This document shows, one piece after another, positions 37,945-47,396 of a DNA stretch of 64,000 bases. The DNA is from Alphaproteobacteria bacterium (GTDB lineage: Bacteria; Pseudomonadota; Alphaproteobacteria; Micavibrionales; Micavibrionaceae). A model generated the notes under the pieces. That model was not told the origin of the DNA. It did not search any database and saw nothing but the letters and a program-made list of their open reading frames with translations. Position 1 is the first letter of the stretch, and each line of letters opens with the position of its first letter. The translations under genes were made by a program, and so were the position numbers. The stretch is from NCBI GenBank assembly GCA_023150415.1, contig JAKLKY010000003.1, positions 1 to 64,000 on the forward strand, in the 5' to 3' direction.

Positions 37945-38757
37945 ATGCGCAATGACTGGAACCGTACAAGACATCGTCGAGTCTGGCCAGTAAGAGGACA
38001 TGGGTCCCCTTATCTCCCTGGGTCTTTAAATTACATAGATAGTAAAGATACTGGAAGCAGGGACCTTGACTTGCCGTTTCTTGGTGTTGTTAAAGCTTTT
38101 ATTAACATTGGTGATCGAAAAGTGAAATGTGGCTTTTTGATATGGGGAAGATATTACGATGAAGGGGGAAACTTAAGGGCAATTGATTGTTTTAAAGTAC
38201 ATCAGAAATCTCTCAGTTATCCTTCTGAGATGTTACTTCCGCCAGACTTAGTGCCTGGCGCCCAATCCGTTGACACCGGTGTCTGTTATTATCTTTCCAT
38301 AGGGGATATAATTCCTCCTGCAAAATTCATCTCTCTTGACCCAAAATACACGCCTGATTTGGTTATAAGGCGCGCGGGTTCTGTGGCTTTTGATTTTAAA
38401 AATCAGCAAGATGCAGGACGCTTTAAGCAAGAAAATTCTTTCATGCGTCTGGGTATACAATTCCCGCATGAGCTCACAACAACAAACCCAGGGAGACGAA
38501 GCTCTACATTTTTACCCGAATTAAATACTGCTATAACCCACATAGAATGGCCCAATCCACCACTGACGCCAGAAGAAATCAAAAATATTTGTGAATTAGG
38601 CGTTGCGACCAAAATGAAACATATTGAGGACGGAACACGGGTTGTCTATCCACCAACAGGTACATATCCCAACTGGCCAGAAGATCTCCTGAAGCATGGC
38701 GCTCAGATAGGGTCATTTGGTAATTCATGTATCTTGCCCCAAGAACCCGCCGCATAG
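37945..38757 (+). CDS. Hypothetical protein (270 aa)
   Basis: Not recognised. A soluble protein with scattered aromatic residues and the look of a beta-rich fold (FLGVVKAFINIGDRKVKCGFLIWGRYYDE...). No signal peptide or membrane segment. I prefer the ATG at 37945 (MRNDWNRTRHRRVWPVRG, with AAGGTG upstream) to the TTG at 37885. It is AT-rich and follows the fadA promoter region divergently, like the other orphan genes in this window, and is probably acquired DNA. Confidence 0.65.
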   Translation: MRNDWNRTRHRRVWPVRGHGSPYLPGSLNYIDSKDTGSRDLDLPFLGVVKAFINIGDRKVKCGFLIWGRYYDEGGNLRAIDCFKVHQKSLSYPSEMLLPPDLVPGAQSVDTGVCYYLSIGDIIPPAKFISLDPKYTPDLVIRRAGSVAFDFKNQQDAGRFKQENSFMRLGIQFPHELTTTNPGRRSSTFLPELNTAITHIEWPNPPLTPEEIKNICELGVATKMKHIEDGTRVVYPPTGTYPNWPEDLLKHGAQIGSFGNSCILPQEPAA

Positions 38758-38838
38758 ATTTTTCCTTTGACATTTCCTTGAAAATCGGGCACGGGAACCT
38801 TTGAGATTCAAAGATTTTGAAAAAGGGAGTTAAAAACC

Positions 38839-39261
38839 ATGAAAACCGCCACTGTTAAATCATCCGATCCGCGCGGCCTGAAACGCATTTGCCTGGGCTG
38901 CAGCACGCGCTTTTACGATCTGAACAAGCGTCCCATTATTTGCCCCAATTGCAGCGCGGAATTCTCGGGCGAGACAAAAGTTAAATCCCGCCGTGGCCGT
39001 GCTGCCAGTCCGGTTGAGGCTGTTGCGGATACGACAAGAGCCGATCAGAAATTGCGTACAGCGGCCAATGACGCTTCGGAAGAGGAAGCCGATGAAATCG
39101 TCGCCGACGCCGATACTGTCAGTCTGGATGAGGTTGAAGCGCTGGAAAACGCGGATGATGATGCCGATGAAAACCTGGATATGGATGATGATGTTGAGGA
39201 TATGGATGTCCTAGAAGACGATGATGATCTGGAAGAAGAGATCACCGTCGATAAAGAATAA
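38839..39261 (+). CDS. FYDLN acid domain protein (TIGR02300 family)
   Basis: 140 residues. An N-terminal zinc-ribbon-like domain, KRICLGCSTRFYDLNKRPIICPNC (two CxxC pairs and the FYDLN motif), is followed by a very acidic low-complexity tail of Asp/Glu repeats. This family is typical of alphaproteobacteria; its function is unknown. GGGAG lies about 11 nt before the ATG. The acidic tail suggests contact with a basic partner such as nucleic-acid-binding proteins, which is inference. Followed by its own terminator. Confidence 0.92.
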   Translation: MKTATVKSSDPRGLKRICLGCSTRFYDLNKRPIICPNCSAEFSGETKVKSRRGRAASPVEAVADTTRADQKLRTAANDASEEEADEIVADADTVSLDEVEALENADDDADENLDMDDDVEDMDVLEDDDDLEEEITVDKE

Positions 39262-39283
39262 TGATACGTTTTGCATTTCAAAC

Positions 39284-39318
39284 GGGGGCACAATCATCCT
39301 TGTGTCCCCCTTTCTTTT
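39284..39318 (+). terminator. Intrinsic terminator
   Basis: A GGGGGCACAA...TTGTGTCCCCC hairpin (one bulged T) followed by TTTCTTTT, 23 bp after the FYDLN gene. Confidence 0.85.
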
Positions 39319-39328
39319 GGCCTAGCCC

Positions 39329-40240
39329 ATGTTTCGCGCCCGCCTTCATTGCCTACAATTCCTGACAGAGCCGCAGGCGGAAATCCTTACGGGCGCGCTG
39401 GGTGATATTGCGCTGTCTGCAAGTGCACGTGAGCATCAATCCGGGCAATGGATATTTGAATGGCTGTTTGAAATGCAGCCAGATCCTGCCGTATTGGAAA
39501 GCCTTTTGTTTGCAGCGCAACCTGAGCTGACACATTTAGATTGGCAGATTGAGAAACTGGATCCGGCTTGGCAGGAAAAAGACTGGCTTGCGGAAAGTTA
39601 TCGCAGTTTCCAGGCTTTTTGCGTTGGTCCATTTTATATTTACGGGGCGCATGAAACGCCCCAAGCCGCGGGCGACCAAATTCCGTTGCAAATTGATGCC
39701 GCAACGGCCTTTGGCTCAGGCGCCCACCCGACCACAGCCGGATGCCTGCGCGCCATGGCGGATTTGAAAGACCAGGGATTTTGCCCGTGGAACGTTCTGG
39801 ACATGGGTACAGGTTCCGGGATTCTGGCGATTGCGGCGTATAAACTTTGGAAGACATCGGTTCTGGGGATCGATAATGATCCGGAATGTATCATCGTTAG
39901 CGAGCGTCATCAGAGTGCAAATAAAATTCCCGTGGGCGCGCATGGGCTGAGCTTGCAAACAGGCGATGGTTTTTCTTCTCCGCTGGTCACGCAGAAAAAG
40001 CCTTTTGATCTGGTCATTGCCAATATTCTGGCGGGGCCGCTGGTGGCGATGGCGCCTGCGCTTGTATCGGTATGCGATTCCAATGGCTATGTGATTCTCT
40101 CCGGGATTATTGCCGATCGCGCCAGGGAAGTAATTTCTGCCTATACGGATCAGGGTTTGGTGCTGGTTTCTACAGCCGAGGAAACATTAGACGGTCATTG
40201 CTGGACGACACTGGTCTTGCGACGCATGCAACAAAGTTGA
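39329..40240 (+). CDS. prmA: Ribosomal protein L11 methyltransferase
   Basis: SAM-dependent trimethylation of ribosomal protein L11. 303 residues. A divergent N-terminal substrate-recognition domain is followed by IDAATAFGSGAHPTTAGCLRAM, the PrmA signature, SAM motif I VLDMGTGSGILAIAA, acidic GIDNDPEC and the catalytic-pocket motif DLVIANILAGPLVAMAP. The start at 39329 lies just after the preceding terminator. Confidence 0.95.
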   Translation: MFRARLHCLQFLTEPQAEILTGALGDIALSASAREHQSGQWIFEWLFEMQPDPAVLESLLFAAQPELTHLDWQIEKLDPAWQEKDWLAESYRSFQAFCVGPFYIYGAHETPQAAGDQIPLQIDAATAFGSGAHPTTAGCLRAMADLKDQGFCPWNVLDMGTGSGILAIAAYKLWKTSVLGIDNDPECIIVSERHQSANKIPVGAHGLSLQTGDGFSSPLVTQKKPFDLVIANILAGPLVAMAPALVSVCDSNGYVILSGIIADRAREVISAYTDQGLVLVSTAEETLDGHCWTTLVLRRMQQS

Positions 40241-40248
40241 AATTTTTC

Positions 40249-40278
40249 TTGACTGACACAACATATAGTGTATATAAC
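40249..40278 (+). promoter_or_regulatory. nrdB promoter
   Basis: TTGACT (40249-40254), 18-bp spacer, TATAAC (40273-40278). The first NrdR box lies between -35 and -10 and the second begins around the expected start of transcription. Confidence 0.6.
40256..40271. promoter_or_regulatory. NrdR box 1
   Basis: ACACAACATATAGTGT, one mismatch from the NrdR consensus ACACwATATATwGTGT. NrdR represses ribonucleotide reductase genes when dATP is plentiful. Confidence 0.75.
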
Positions 40279-40287
40279 TGATCTTAT

Positions 40288-40303
40288 ACACAATATGTTC
40301 GAT
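40288..40303. promoter_or_regulatory. NrdR box 2
   Basis: ACACAATATGTTCGAT, with a strong left half and degenerate right half. It lies exactly 32 bp from box 1, the three-helical-turn spacing typical of NrdR operators, which supports it despite the mismatches. Confidence 0.6.
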
Positions 40304-40419
40304 ATTGTGGTCTTTCAATTCCATCCCCGTGATTCACACCCGCATCGGCGGCGAGGCCTTCGCATTCGTCCATAGGCGGGCTAGAGTCCTGAACATACAA
40401 CTTATGAGGAGTGATTCTG

Positions 40420-41457
40420 ATGCCTGCGAAAACTGCTGTAAATGATATCGCCAATTCCAATTCGCCCCTTCTGCAGGAGCGCCACGTCTATAAGCCGTTC
40501 TTGTATCCCTGGTGTTATGAAGCTTGGCTGACGCAGCAGCGCATTCACTGGCTGCCCGAGGAAGTGCCGCTGGCCGAGGATGTGCGAGACTGGAAAAAGA
40601 ATCTGACCCCGGCCGAAAAGAACTTGCTGACGCAGATTTTCCGCTTTTTTACGCAGGCGGATGTCGAGGTAAACAATTGCTACATGAAGCATTACTCGCG
40701 CGTCTTTGGTCCCGTTGAAGTGCAAATGATGCTAGGCGCCTTTGCGAATATCGAGACCATTCACATTGCAGCGTATGCGCATTTGCTCGATACAATCGGC
40801 ATGCCGGAGATCGAATACCAGGCCTTCATGAAATACAAGGAAATGAAGGACAAATATGATTACATGCAGGGCGCATCCATGAACTCGCGCCGTGATATTG
40901 CCAAAACCGTGGCGCTGTTCAGTGGTTTTACGGAGGGTTTGCAGCTCTTTGCCTCCTTCGCGATTTTGATGAACTTCCCGCGCTTTAATAAAATGAAAGG
41001 TATGGGGCAGATCGTGACCTGGAGCGTTCGCGATGAAACCTTGCACTGCATTTCCATGATCCGTCTGTTCAACGCTTTTATTGCCGAAAATCCAGATATC
41101 TGGGATGACGAACTTAAGGCTGAGATCACGCAATCGCTGCGCGATGTTATTCGCATCGAAGACGCTTTTATTGATCTGGCGTTCGAGCAAGGTGGCGTGG
41201 AAGGGCTGGAAGCCGATGAGGTCAAACAATATATCCGCTATATCGGCGACCGCCGGTTGCAGCAGCTGAATCTGGAGCCGATTTACGGCATTGAGAAAAA
41301 TCCACTGCCCTGGATGGACCAAATGCTCAACGGCGCCGAGCATACGAACTTCTTCGAAAATCGAGCCACCGAATATTCCCGCGCTTCGACGCAAGGGACA
41401 TGGGAGGATGTCTTCGCGCAAGATGTTTTCTCAGGAAACTACGGCAAGGCGGCCTAA
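40420..41457 (+). CDS. nrdB: Class I ribonucleotide reductase, beta (radical) subunit
   Basis: Di-iron/tyrosyl radical subunit partnering NrdA. 345 residues from ATG 40420, chosen because GAGGAG lies about 8 nt upstream; an in-frame GTG at 40411 lies within that site. Metal ligands and radical Tyr are visible: Asp in FTQADVEVN, ExxH in IETIHIAAY with the Tyr four residues after the His (class Ia type), Glu in FTEGLQLF, and RDETLHC with the last Glu and His. The C-terminus ends in an acidic/aromatic tail (WEDVFAQDVFSGNYGKAA), probably the NrdA-docking peptide. It stands alone, about 23 kb from nrdA, with NrdR-box control. Confidence 0.95.
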   Translation: MPAKTAVNDIANSNSPLLQERHVYKPFLYPWCYEAWLTQQRIHWLPEEVPLAEDVRDWKKNLTPAEKNLLTQIFRFFTQADVEVNNCYMKHYSRVFGPVEVQMMLGAFANIETIHIAAYAHLLDTIGMPEIEYQAFMKYKEMKDKYDYMQGASMNSRRDIAKTVALFSGFTEGLQLFASFAILMNFPRFNKMKGMGQIVTWSVRDETLHCISMIRLFNAFIAENPDIWDDELKAEITQSLRDVIRIEDAFIDLAFEQGGVEGLEADEVKQYIRYIGDRRLQQLNLEPIYGIEKNPLPWMDQMLNGAEHTNFFENRATEYSRASTQGTWEDVFAQDVFSGNYGKAA

Positions 41458-41470
41458 AACCGTCAGAGCA

Positions 41471-41515
41471 GTGAAAAAGAGGGACGGCGTAGTGAAATAT
41501 ACCGTCCCTTTTTAA
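41471..41515. terminator. Bidirectional terminator between nrdB and gcvPB
   Basis: GGGACGG (41481) ... CCGTCCC (41502) hairpin with TTTTT on the right for nrdB and, on the - strand, TCTTTTTCAC for the convergent gcvPB. Confidence 0.82.
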
Positions 41516-41516
41516 T

Positions 41517-43028
41517 TTATTTCCACCGCAGCACCGGCTCGCGCGCAGCCTTGACTTCGTCCAGGCGACGGCGGGGCGAGGAGAGCGGATAATCATGGAA
41601 GATATCCGTACGGTCCTGCGCGACATCGGCGGCGAAGTTTTTCATCACGGTAATAAAGCGATCAATGGATTCCTTGCTCTCGGTCTCTGTAGGTTCGATC
41701 AGCATTGCCCCCTGCACCACCAGCGGGAAATAAACAGTCATCGGGTGGAAACCATGTTCGATAAGACCTTTGGCGATGTCGAGGGTGCTGACATCTTTTT
41801 CCTTCTGGAATTTATCGGTGAGCAAACATTCATGCATGCACGGGCCATCAAACGGCACATGATAAGCATCCTTGAGGGCAGCCAGAATATAATTGGCGTT
41901 TAGCACGGCATCCTCAGCCACCTGCTTAAGCCCGTCTGCGCCGTGTGAAAGCATATAGGTCAGCGCCCGTACATGCATCCCGAATTGACCCTGAAAACCT
42001 TTGAGCATGCCCATGCTGGTCGGGCGGTCTTCAAGGGTCTCGAGATGATACGCTGTGCCGCGCTTTACTGCCGTCGGCACCGGCAGATAGGGCGCCAGTT
42101 CCGCGCTCACGCAGATTGGGCCGGAGCCGGGACCACCCCCACCATGCGGCGTAGAGAATGTCTTGTGCAGGTTGATATGCATGACATCGACGCCAAAATC
42201 ACCAGGGCGAATTTTTCCCACCAGCGCATTGAAATTCGCACCATCGCAGTAAAAATAGCCTCCCACTTCGTGCAGAGCTTTAGAGATTTCCAAAATTTCA
42301 CGCTCGAAAAGGCCGCAGGTATTAGGATTAGTGACCATCATGCCCGCCACGTCATGCCCATCGCCCAGCGCTTCCTTAAACAGCGCCAGCGTCAGACGAC
42401 CGGTATCCTTGGTGGGAATATTGCGCACCGTGAAGCCGCAGATGACCGCCGTGGCTGGATTGGTGCCGTGTGCGGAATCGGGGATGAGGATGACGTTCTT
42501 ATGCTTGTTGCCCTTGAGCTCATGCGCGCGGCGGATGGTCATTAACCCAGCCAATTCGCCATGTGCGCCGGCGGCGGGAGAAAGACAAACGCCCGGCAAG
42601 CCTGTCAATTCCGCCAGCCAGTTTTGCAATTCGAACATTACGCCCAGCGCACCCTGCACCGTACTGGCGGGCTGTTTGGGATGGATATGCGCGAATCCGG
42701 GCAGACGCGCCAACTTCTCGTTCAGGCGCGGATTGTGCTTCATCGTGCAGGAGCCCAGCGGAAAGAATCCGTGGTCGATGGAATAATTCCATGTGCTCAT
42801 GCGCACAAAATGGCGCAGGGCCGTGGGCTCGGAAACCTGCGGCAGACCGATGTCGTCGCGCGCCTTCATACCTGTTCGCGATTTCAGATTTTGCGGTGCG
42901 GGCAGATCAACACCCGGATGATCGCTGCGCTCCTTCTCCCAGAGCAAGGATTCCTCATAATGCAGGGCCCGATTATTGTCCTGATGCTGGCGCGCATCGC
43001 CATCGATGATTTTCATTTCTGCGCTCAT
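41517..43028 (-). CDS. gcvPB: Glycine dehydrogenase (decarboxylating) subunit 2
   Basis: PLP-carrying half of the P-protein of the glycine cleavage system. 503 residues. The PLP lysine is Lys289 in INLHKTFSTPHGGGGPGSGP. Other blocks: STWNYSIDHGFFPLGSCTMKHNPR and CLSPAAGAHGELAGL. It has a 4-bp overlap with gcvPA (ATGA) and is last in the gcvT-H-PA-PB run. The two-gene P-protein differs from the single gcvP of E. coli. Confidence 0.96.
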   Translation of the reverse strand: MSAEMKIIDGDARQHQDNNRALHYEESLLWEKERSDHPGVDLPAPQNLKSRTGMKARDDIGLPQVSEPTALRHFVRMSTWNYSIDHGFFPLGSCTMKHNPRLNEKLARLPGFAHIHPKQPASTVQGALGVMFELQNWLAELTGLPGVCLSPAAGAHGELAGLMTIRRAHELKGNKHKNVILIPDSAHGTNPATAVICGFTVRNIPTKDTGRLTLALFKEALGDGHDVAGMMVTNPNTCGLFEREILEISKALHEVGGYFYCDGANFNALVGKIRPGDFGVDVMHINLHKTFSTPHGGGGPGSGPICVSAELAPYLPVPTAVKRGTAYHLETLEDRPTSMGMLKGFQGQFGMHVRALTYMLSHGADGLKQVAEDAVLNANYILAALKDAYHVPFDGPCMHECLLTDKFQKEKDVSTLDIAKGLIEHGFHPMTVYFPLVVQGAMLIEPTETESKESIDRFITVMKNFAADVAQDRTDIFHDYPLSSPRRRLDEVKAAREPVLRWK

Positions 43029-44344
43029 ACCAAAACCTCATTCAATGCCTGAGCCAATGCAGCAATATCCCGATCCGTTGTCATCTCCGTCGCAGCGACG
43101 ATCAGGTGATTGTCTACACCATAGCCCGCGATGATGCCTCGCGCCGCTAATGCTTCGACAACGCCTTGCGCGGGCTTGGACAAGGCCAGTGTAAATTCGT
43201 TGAAAAAATTCTCAGTGACCAGCTTAATGCCCGGCACTTTTGTCAGTGCTTCCGCAGTGCGAATGGCTGCTTCGTGATTGAGCTGCGCCAGTCGTTTGAA
43301 TCCGTCCTCACCCAGCAAACTCATATGCACGGTAAACGCCAGCGCACACAGGCCCTGATTGGTGCAGATATTCGATGTTGCCTTGTCGCGGCGGATATGT
43401 TGCTCGCGCGTGGAGAGAGTCAACACAAAGGAACGGTGTCCTTCCGCATCCACCGTCATGCCACACAAACGCCCAGGCATCTGGCGCAAATATTTCTCGC
43501 GGCAGGCAAAGAAACCCAGATGCGGGCCGCCGAAGCTCATGGGCAGGCCGATACTCTGTGCCTCCCCGCAAACGATATCCGCTTCCACTGGCGCAGGCAG
43601 TAACCCCAGCGAGACGATTTCATTCACTACAACAATCAGAAGTGCGCCGGTTTCATCACATTTTTTGCGCCACGCATCATACGCATGCGGCGTGCCGTAG
43701 AAATCAGGCGATTGGATAATGATGCAGGCGGTGTCTTGATTTATTTGGTCTTTGCTCGCAACTGCGTCTGGCGACGCGTCGGGTCGAAGACTGCTCACTT
43801 CAATCTCCCCGCCGAAATTCCACATATAAGCTTTGAGAACACCGACATAATCGGGATGGATGGCGTTGCCCAGAACAATCCTTTTGCGCTTGGTGATACG
43901 CAGTGCCATGAGGGCCGCTTCGGTCATGGCGGTCGCGCCGTCATACATGGATGCGTTGGCAACTTCCTGACCTGTGAGCTGCGCGATGAAAGTCTGATAC
44001 TCGAAAATCGCCTGCAGCGTGCCCTGCGCGATTTCAGGTTGGTAGGGCGTGTAGGCCGTCAGAAACTCGCTGCGCTGGATAATGTAATCCACCGTGGCGG
44101 GAATGTGGTGATAATACGCGCCAGCGCCCAGAAAGAACGGCCCCTGCGGCGCGGCGTGGTTCTGGTTGGCGTAGGCGGCCATATGCCGCTCCACCGCGAG
44201 CTCGCCCTGATGATCAGGCAGTTTGGCTTTGCCTTTGATAAAGGCCTGCGTAGGCACGTCAATGAACAGATCATCAACGCTCTTGACGCCAACCGCCTTG
44301 AGCATTGCGGCGCGGGTGTCTTTGGTCTGAGGAAGATAACGCAT
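43025..44344 (-). CDS. gcvPA: Glycine dehydrogenase (decarboxylating) subunit 1
   Basis: N-terminal half-equivalent of the P-protein, forming a heterodimer-type enzyme with GcvPB. 439 residues, beginning MRYLPQTKDTRAAMLKAVGV. Conserved blocks: AYANQNHAAPQGPFFLGAGAYYHHIPATVDYI, AYTPYQPEIAQGTLQAIFEYQ and GGPHLGFFACREKYLRQMPGR. It lies 2 bp after gcvH and overlaps gcvPB by 4 bp, so translation is probably coupled. Confidence 0.96.
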   Translation of the reverse strand: MRYLPQTKDTRAAMLKAVGVKSVDDLFIDVPTQAFIKGKAKLPDHQGELAVERHMAAYANQNHAAPQGPFFLGAGAYYHHIPATVDYIIQRSEFLTAYTPYQPEIAQGTLQAIFEYQTFIAQLTGQEVANASMYDGATAMTEAALMALRITKRKRIVLGNAIHPDYVGVLKAYMWNFGGEIEVSSLRPDASPDAVASKDQINQDTACIIIQSPDFYGTPHAYDAWRKKCDETGALLIVVVNEIVSLGLLPAPVEADIVCGEAQSIGLPMSFGGPHLGFFACREKYLRQMPGRLCGMTVDAEGHRSFVLTLSTREQHIRRDKATSNICTNQGLCALAFTVHMSLLGEDGFKRLAQLNHEAAIRTAEALTKVPGIKLVTENFFNEFTLALSKPAQGVVEALAARGIIAGYGVDNHLIVAATEMTTDRDIAALAQALNEVLV

Positions 44345-44346
44345 GA

Positions 44347-44724
44347 TCAGGACAAGCTTTCCAGATATTGGGCATAGGCCGATTCATCCATCAGCGCGGC
44401 GACCTGCGCGGGATTGCTCATCTTGATTTTGGCGATCCAGCCGTTCTGCGCCAGCGGCGATTTGATCATGTCCAGATGACCCGGCATGTCCGTATTCACG
44501 GCAACGATTTCGCCATCAACGGGGCTGTAGACATCGGCAGCGGTCTTTACCGATTCCACCACGGCAAAGCTTTCTTTGACTTTGAGAGTGCGGCCCACTT
44601 CCGGCAGGTCGACAAACACAAGATCGCCCAAGGCTTCCTGTGCGTATGTCGTGATGCCAACGCGCGCGATATCGCCCTCTACCAGCAAACATTCATGATC
44701 CTTGGTAAATTTTAGTGCAGACAT
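44347..44724 (-). CDS. gcvH: Glycine cleavage system H protein
   Basis: Lipoyl carrier that shuttles the aminomethyl group between P, T and L proteins. 125 residues, usual length. The lipoylated residue is Lys60 in FAVVESVKTAADVYSPVDGEI. It begins MSALKFTKDHECLLVEG with GGGAAAG upstream, lies 33 bp after gcvT and 2 bp before gcvPA. Confidence 0.97.
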   Translation of the reverse strand: MSALKFTKDHECLLVEGDIARVGITTYAQEALGDLVFVDLPEVGRTLKVKESFAVVESVKTAADVYSPVDGEIVAVNTDMPGHLDMIKSPLAQNGWIAKIKMSNPAQVAALMDESAYAQYLESLS

Positions 44725-44757
44725 TCACTTTCCCTTTCGTGTTTAAAATTCTTCTTT

Positions 44758-45855
44758 TTATTTCTTCACAGCCTTCGTCTTTGGCGGTACAAACGGCATC
44801 GTCGCAATCTCAGCCGCCAGCTTCTTGCCGCGCACATCAACGAAAACTTTTGTGCCCGGCACCGCCGCCGCAGGCTTTACATACCCCATACCGATGGATT
44901 GTTTGAGCACTGGCGAATGGCCGCCGGAGGTGAGTTTGCCAATCTCCTGATCCTGCGCATCGAACAGAACCGCGCCTGCGCGGGCCACGCCCGGATCAGT
45001 CAGGCGTACGCCAACGCGCACACGCGAAACGCCATTTGCCAATTCTGCAACGATACGTTCCGCCCCGATAAAATCCTTGTCTGATTTTCGGATAATCCAC
45101 TCCAGCCCGGCTTCGACCGGTGAAATGGTTTCATCCAGATCCTGGCCATAAAGCGGATAGCCCATTTCCAGCCGCAGCGAATCCCGCGCTGCAAGGCCAA
45201 CATTCTTAAGTTCGGAGTGGGAGGAAAGCTTGGCCCATATTTCTGGCACAATGTCGTTTGGCAGGCTGACCTCAAATCCATCTTCGCCGGTATATCCAGT
45301 GCGGCTGATATAGATTTTCTCGCCCGTCGGGGCACGCGATTCGACCATGGTCATATAGCCTTGCTTGTGCGCATCATATTCAAATATCTCGTACATTACG
45401 CGTTCAGCCCATGCACCCTGAATAGCGATCAAGCTGCGGTTATCAAGCACATAAAGAGAAAGATCACTGGGCAGATGCTGCTTGATCCAAACCAGATCGA
45501 CATCCTTACGCCCGGCATTGAGCACGGCATGAAACAGATTTTCAGCTAGACGCGTGACAATCAGATCATCGATGATCCCACCTTGTTCGTTCAACAGCAC
45601 CGTATATTGCGCCTTGCCTGTGGCCTTGGGTTTAAACGCGGACGGGGTGATGCGTTCGAAGAACGCGGCTGCGCCCTCACCCTCCACCAGAATTTGTCCC
45701 ATATGCGAAACATCGAACACACCGCCGTGGCTGCGTGTCCACAGATGTTCGGCAATGACCCCCTCAGAATAGAATAAAGGCATATCGTAGCCGGCAAAGG
45801 GGCCCATCTTGGCACCCTGACGGACATGCAGGTCATGCAGAATCGTGTGTTTCAT
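44758..45855 (-). CDS. gcvT: Glycine cleavage system T protein (aminomethyltransferase)
   Basis: Transfers the aminomethyl carbon from H-protein to tetrahydrofolate, releasing ammonia. 365 residues from ATG 45855 (MKHTILHDLHVRQGAKMGPFAGYDMPLFY); the much longer upstream frame runs into purF and is not GcvT-like. Folate/active-site blocks: DVSHMGQI, RTGYTGEDGFEVSLP, GLAARDSLRLEMGYPLYGQDL. First gene of the gcv run, 69 bp after purF. I see no glycine riboswitch in that short gap. Confidence 0.95.
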   Translation of the reverse strand: MKHTILHDLHVRQGAKMGPFAGYDMPLFYSEGVIAEHLWTRSHGGVFDVSHMGQILVEGEGAAAFFERITPSAFKPKATGKAQYTVLLNEQGGIIDDLIVTRLAENLFHAVLNAGRKDVDLVWIKQHLPSDLSLYVLDNRSLIAIQGAWAERVMYEIFEYDAHKQGYMTMVESRAPTGEKIYISRTGYTGEDGFEVSLPNDIVPEIWAKLSSHSELKNVGLAARDSLRLEMGYPLYGQDLDETISPVEAGLEWIIRKSDKDFIGAERIVAELANGVSRVRVGVRLTDPGVARAGAVLFDAQDQEIGKLTSGGHSPVLKQSIGMGYVKPAAAVPGTKVFVDVRGKKLAAEIATMPFVPPKTKAVKK

Positions 45856-45923
45856 GATGGATTGAGAGTAGCCGGATTGATTAAAAAGGAAAGGGGGGAT
45901 TTGGATTTTTGATAAATAAAAAT

Positions 45924-47396
45924 CTACGCCTTGCGCTTCACCGGTGCACCACAGGAATTGAGGCTGCCCGCAACCATGCCGGTTTTGTTGTTCTCGAAAT
46001 CCGTCAGCACCACCGGATAATCGCCGGTGAAGCATGCATCGCAGAATTGCGGTGCGGACGGGTCGCGGCGGGCTTCGCCCATCGCGCGGTAGAGACCGTC
46101 CATGGAGATATAGGCCAGCGAATCCACGCCGATGAAATTGCGGATTTCCTCGACGGACATTTTATGCGCCAATAACTCCTCGGTGCAGGGCGTATCGATG
46201 CCGTAGAAACAGCTATGCGCCGTCGGCGGGGAAGAGATGCGCATATGGACTTCCTTCGCACCCGCCGCGCGCACCATGTCGACAATCTTGCGCGAGGTTG
46301 TGCCGCGCACGATCGAATCGTCCACGAGAACCACGCTCTTGCCCTCGATAAATTTGCGATTGGCGTTGTGCTTAAGTTTCACACCCAGATGCCTAATGTG
46401 ATCCGTAGGCTCGATAAAGGTGCGCCCCACATAATGATTACGAATGATGCCAAGCTCAAATGGTACGCCGCTTTGCTGCGCATAGCCAATGGCAGCGGGA
46501 ACACCGCTGTCAGGCACAGGTACAACCAAATCCGCGCCCAGCACGGGCGATTCCTGCGCCAGGACCGCGCCAATCGCCTTGCGCATAGCGTAAACCGAGC
46601 GCCCTTCCATCAGACTGTCGGGCCGTGCGAAATAGATATATTCGAAAATGCAAAACCGGTGCGGCGCCTTTTGCAGTGGGAAAGAGGATTGCACGCCCTT
46701 CTCAGTCACCACCACCATCTCGCCCGCCGCGATTTCACGCACATAATCCGCACCGATGATATCCAGCGCGCAGCTTTCCGAAGCCAACACATGCGCTTCA
46801 CCCAGTCGCCCACCATTAGGATCCCGCAGGCCAATCAGCATGCCCGGCGCCAGCACCACCAGAGAATAAGCGCCCTGAATTTGCCGTACCGCATCCACCA
46901 GACGGTCCGACACAGAGCCTGCGCGTGAGCGCGCAACAAGATGGACGATGGTTTCAGTATCACTGGTCGATTGAAAAATCGCGCCATCCTTCACAAGCGC
47001 GGAGCGGATGGTCATCGCATTCGTCAAATTGCCATTATGGCCGACTGCAAAACCGCCGAAATCCAGATCGCCAAACATGGGTTGAACATTGCGGATATGC
47101 GCCTCCCCCGTAGTGGAGTAGCGATTATGACCGATGCCCGCGCGGCCCTTAAGCTGCGCAATCACATTAGCCGATGAAAATGTCGCATCGACCAGGCCCA
47201 GCGCCTTTTTGTTGTAGAAGTTCGATCCGTCGGTGGTGACGATTCCACACGCCTCCTGCCCGCGATGCTGCAGCGCATGCAACCCCAAAGCCGTCAGTGC
47301 CGCCGCGTCGTCATGACCGAACACGCCGAACACGCCGCATTCTTCATGCAGCGTATCGCCCCAAAGTTCGTCGTGAAAATCCTGATCCCGTTTCAT
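45924..47396 (-). CDS. purF: Amidophosphoribosyltransferase
   Basis: First committed step of purine synthesis: PRPP + glutamine to 5-phosphoribosylamine. 490 residues. A 19-residue propeptide precedes the catalytic Cys20 (LHEECGVFGVFG). The glutaminase domain contains GRAGIGHNRYSTTG and VGHNGNLTN. The PRPP loop is VVLVDDSIVRGTTSR. The start overlaps the cvpA stop by 4 bp; the cvpA-purF order is widely conserved. Confidence 0.97.
   Translation of the reverse strand: MKRDQDFHDELWGDTLHEECGVFGVFGHDDAAALTALGLHALQHRGQEACGIVTTDGSNFYNKKALGLVDATFSSANVIAQLKGRAGIGHNRYSTTGEAHIRNVQPMFGDLDFGGFAVGHNGNLTNAMTIRSALVKDGAIFQSTSDTETIVHLVARSRAGSVSDRLVDAVRQIQGAYSLVVLAPGMLIGLRDPNGGRLGEAHVLASESCALDIIGADYVREIAAGEMVVVTEKGVQSSFPLQKAPHRFCIFEYIYFARPDSLMEGRSVYAMRKAIGAVLAQESPVLGADLVVPVPDSGVPAAIGYAQQSGVPFELGIIRNHYVGRTFIEPTDHIRHLGVKLKHNANRKFIEGKSVVLVDDSIVRGTTSRKIVDMVRAAGAKEVHMRISSPPTAHSCFYGIDTPCTEELLAHKMSVEEIRNFIGVDSLAYISMDGLYRAMGEARRDPSAPQFCDACFTGDYPVVLTDFENNKTGMVAGSLNSCGAPVKRKA

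Noticed and set aside
45856-45923. Glycine riboswitch before the gcv genes
   Set aside because: The gap between purF and gcvT is only 68 bp and shows none of the conserved tandem-aptamer features.
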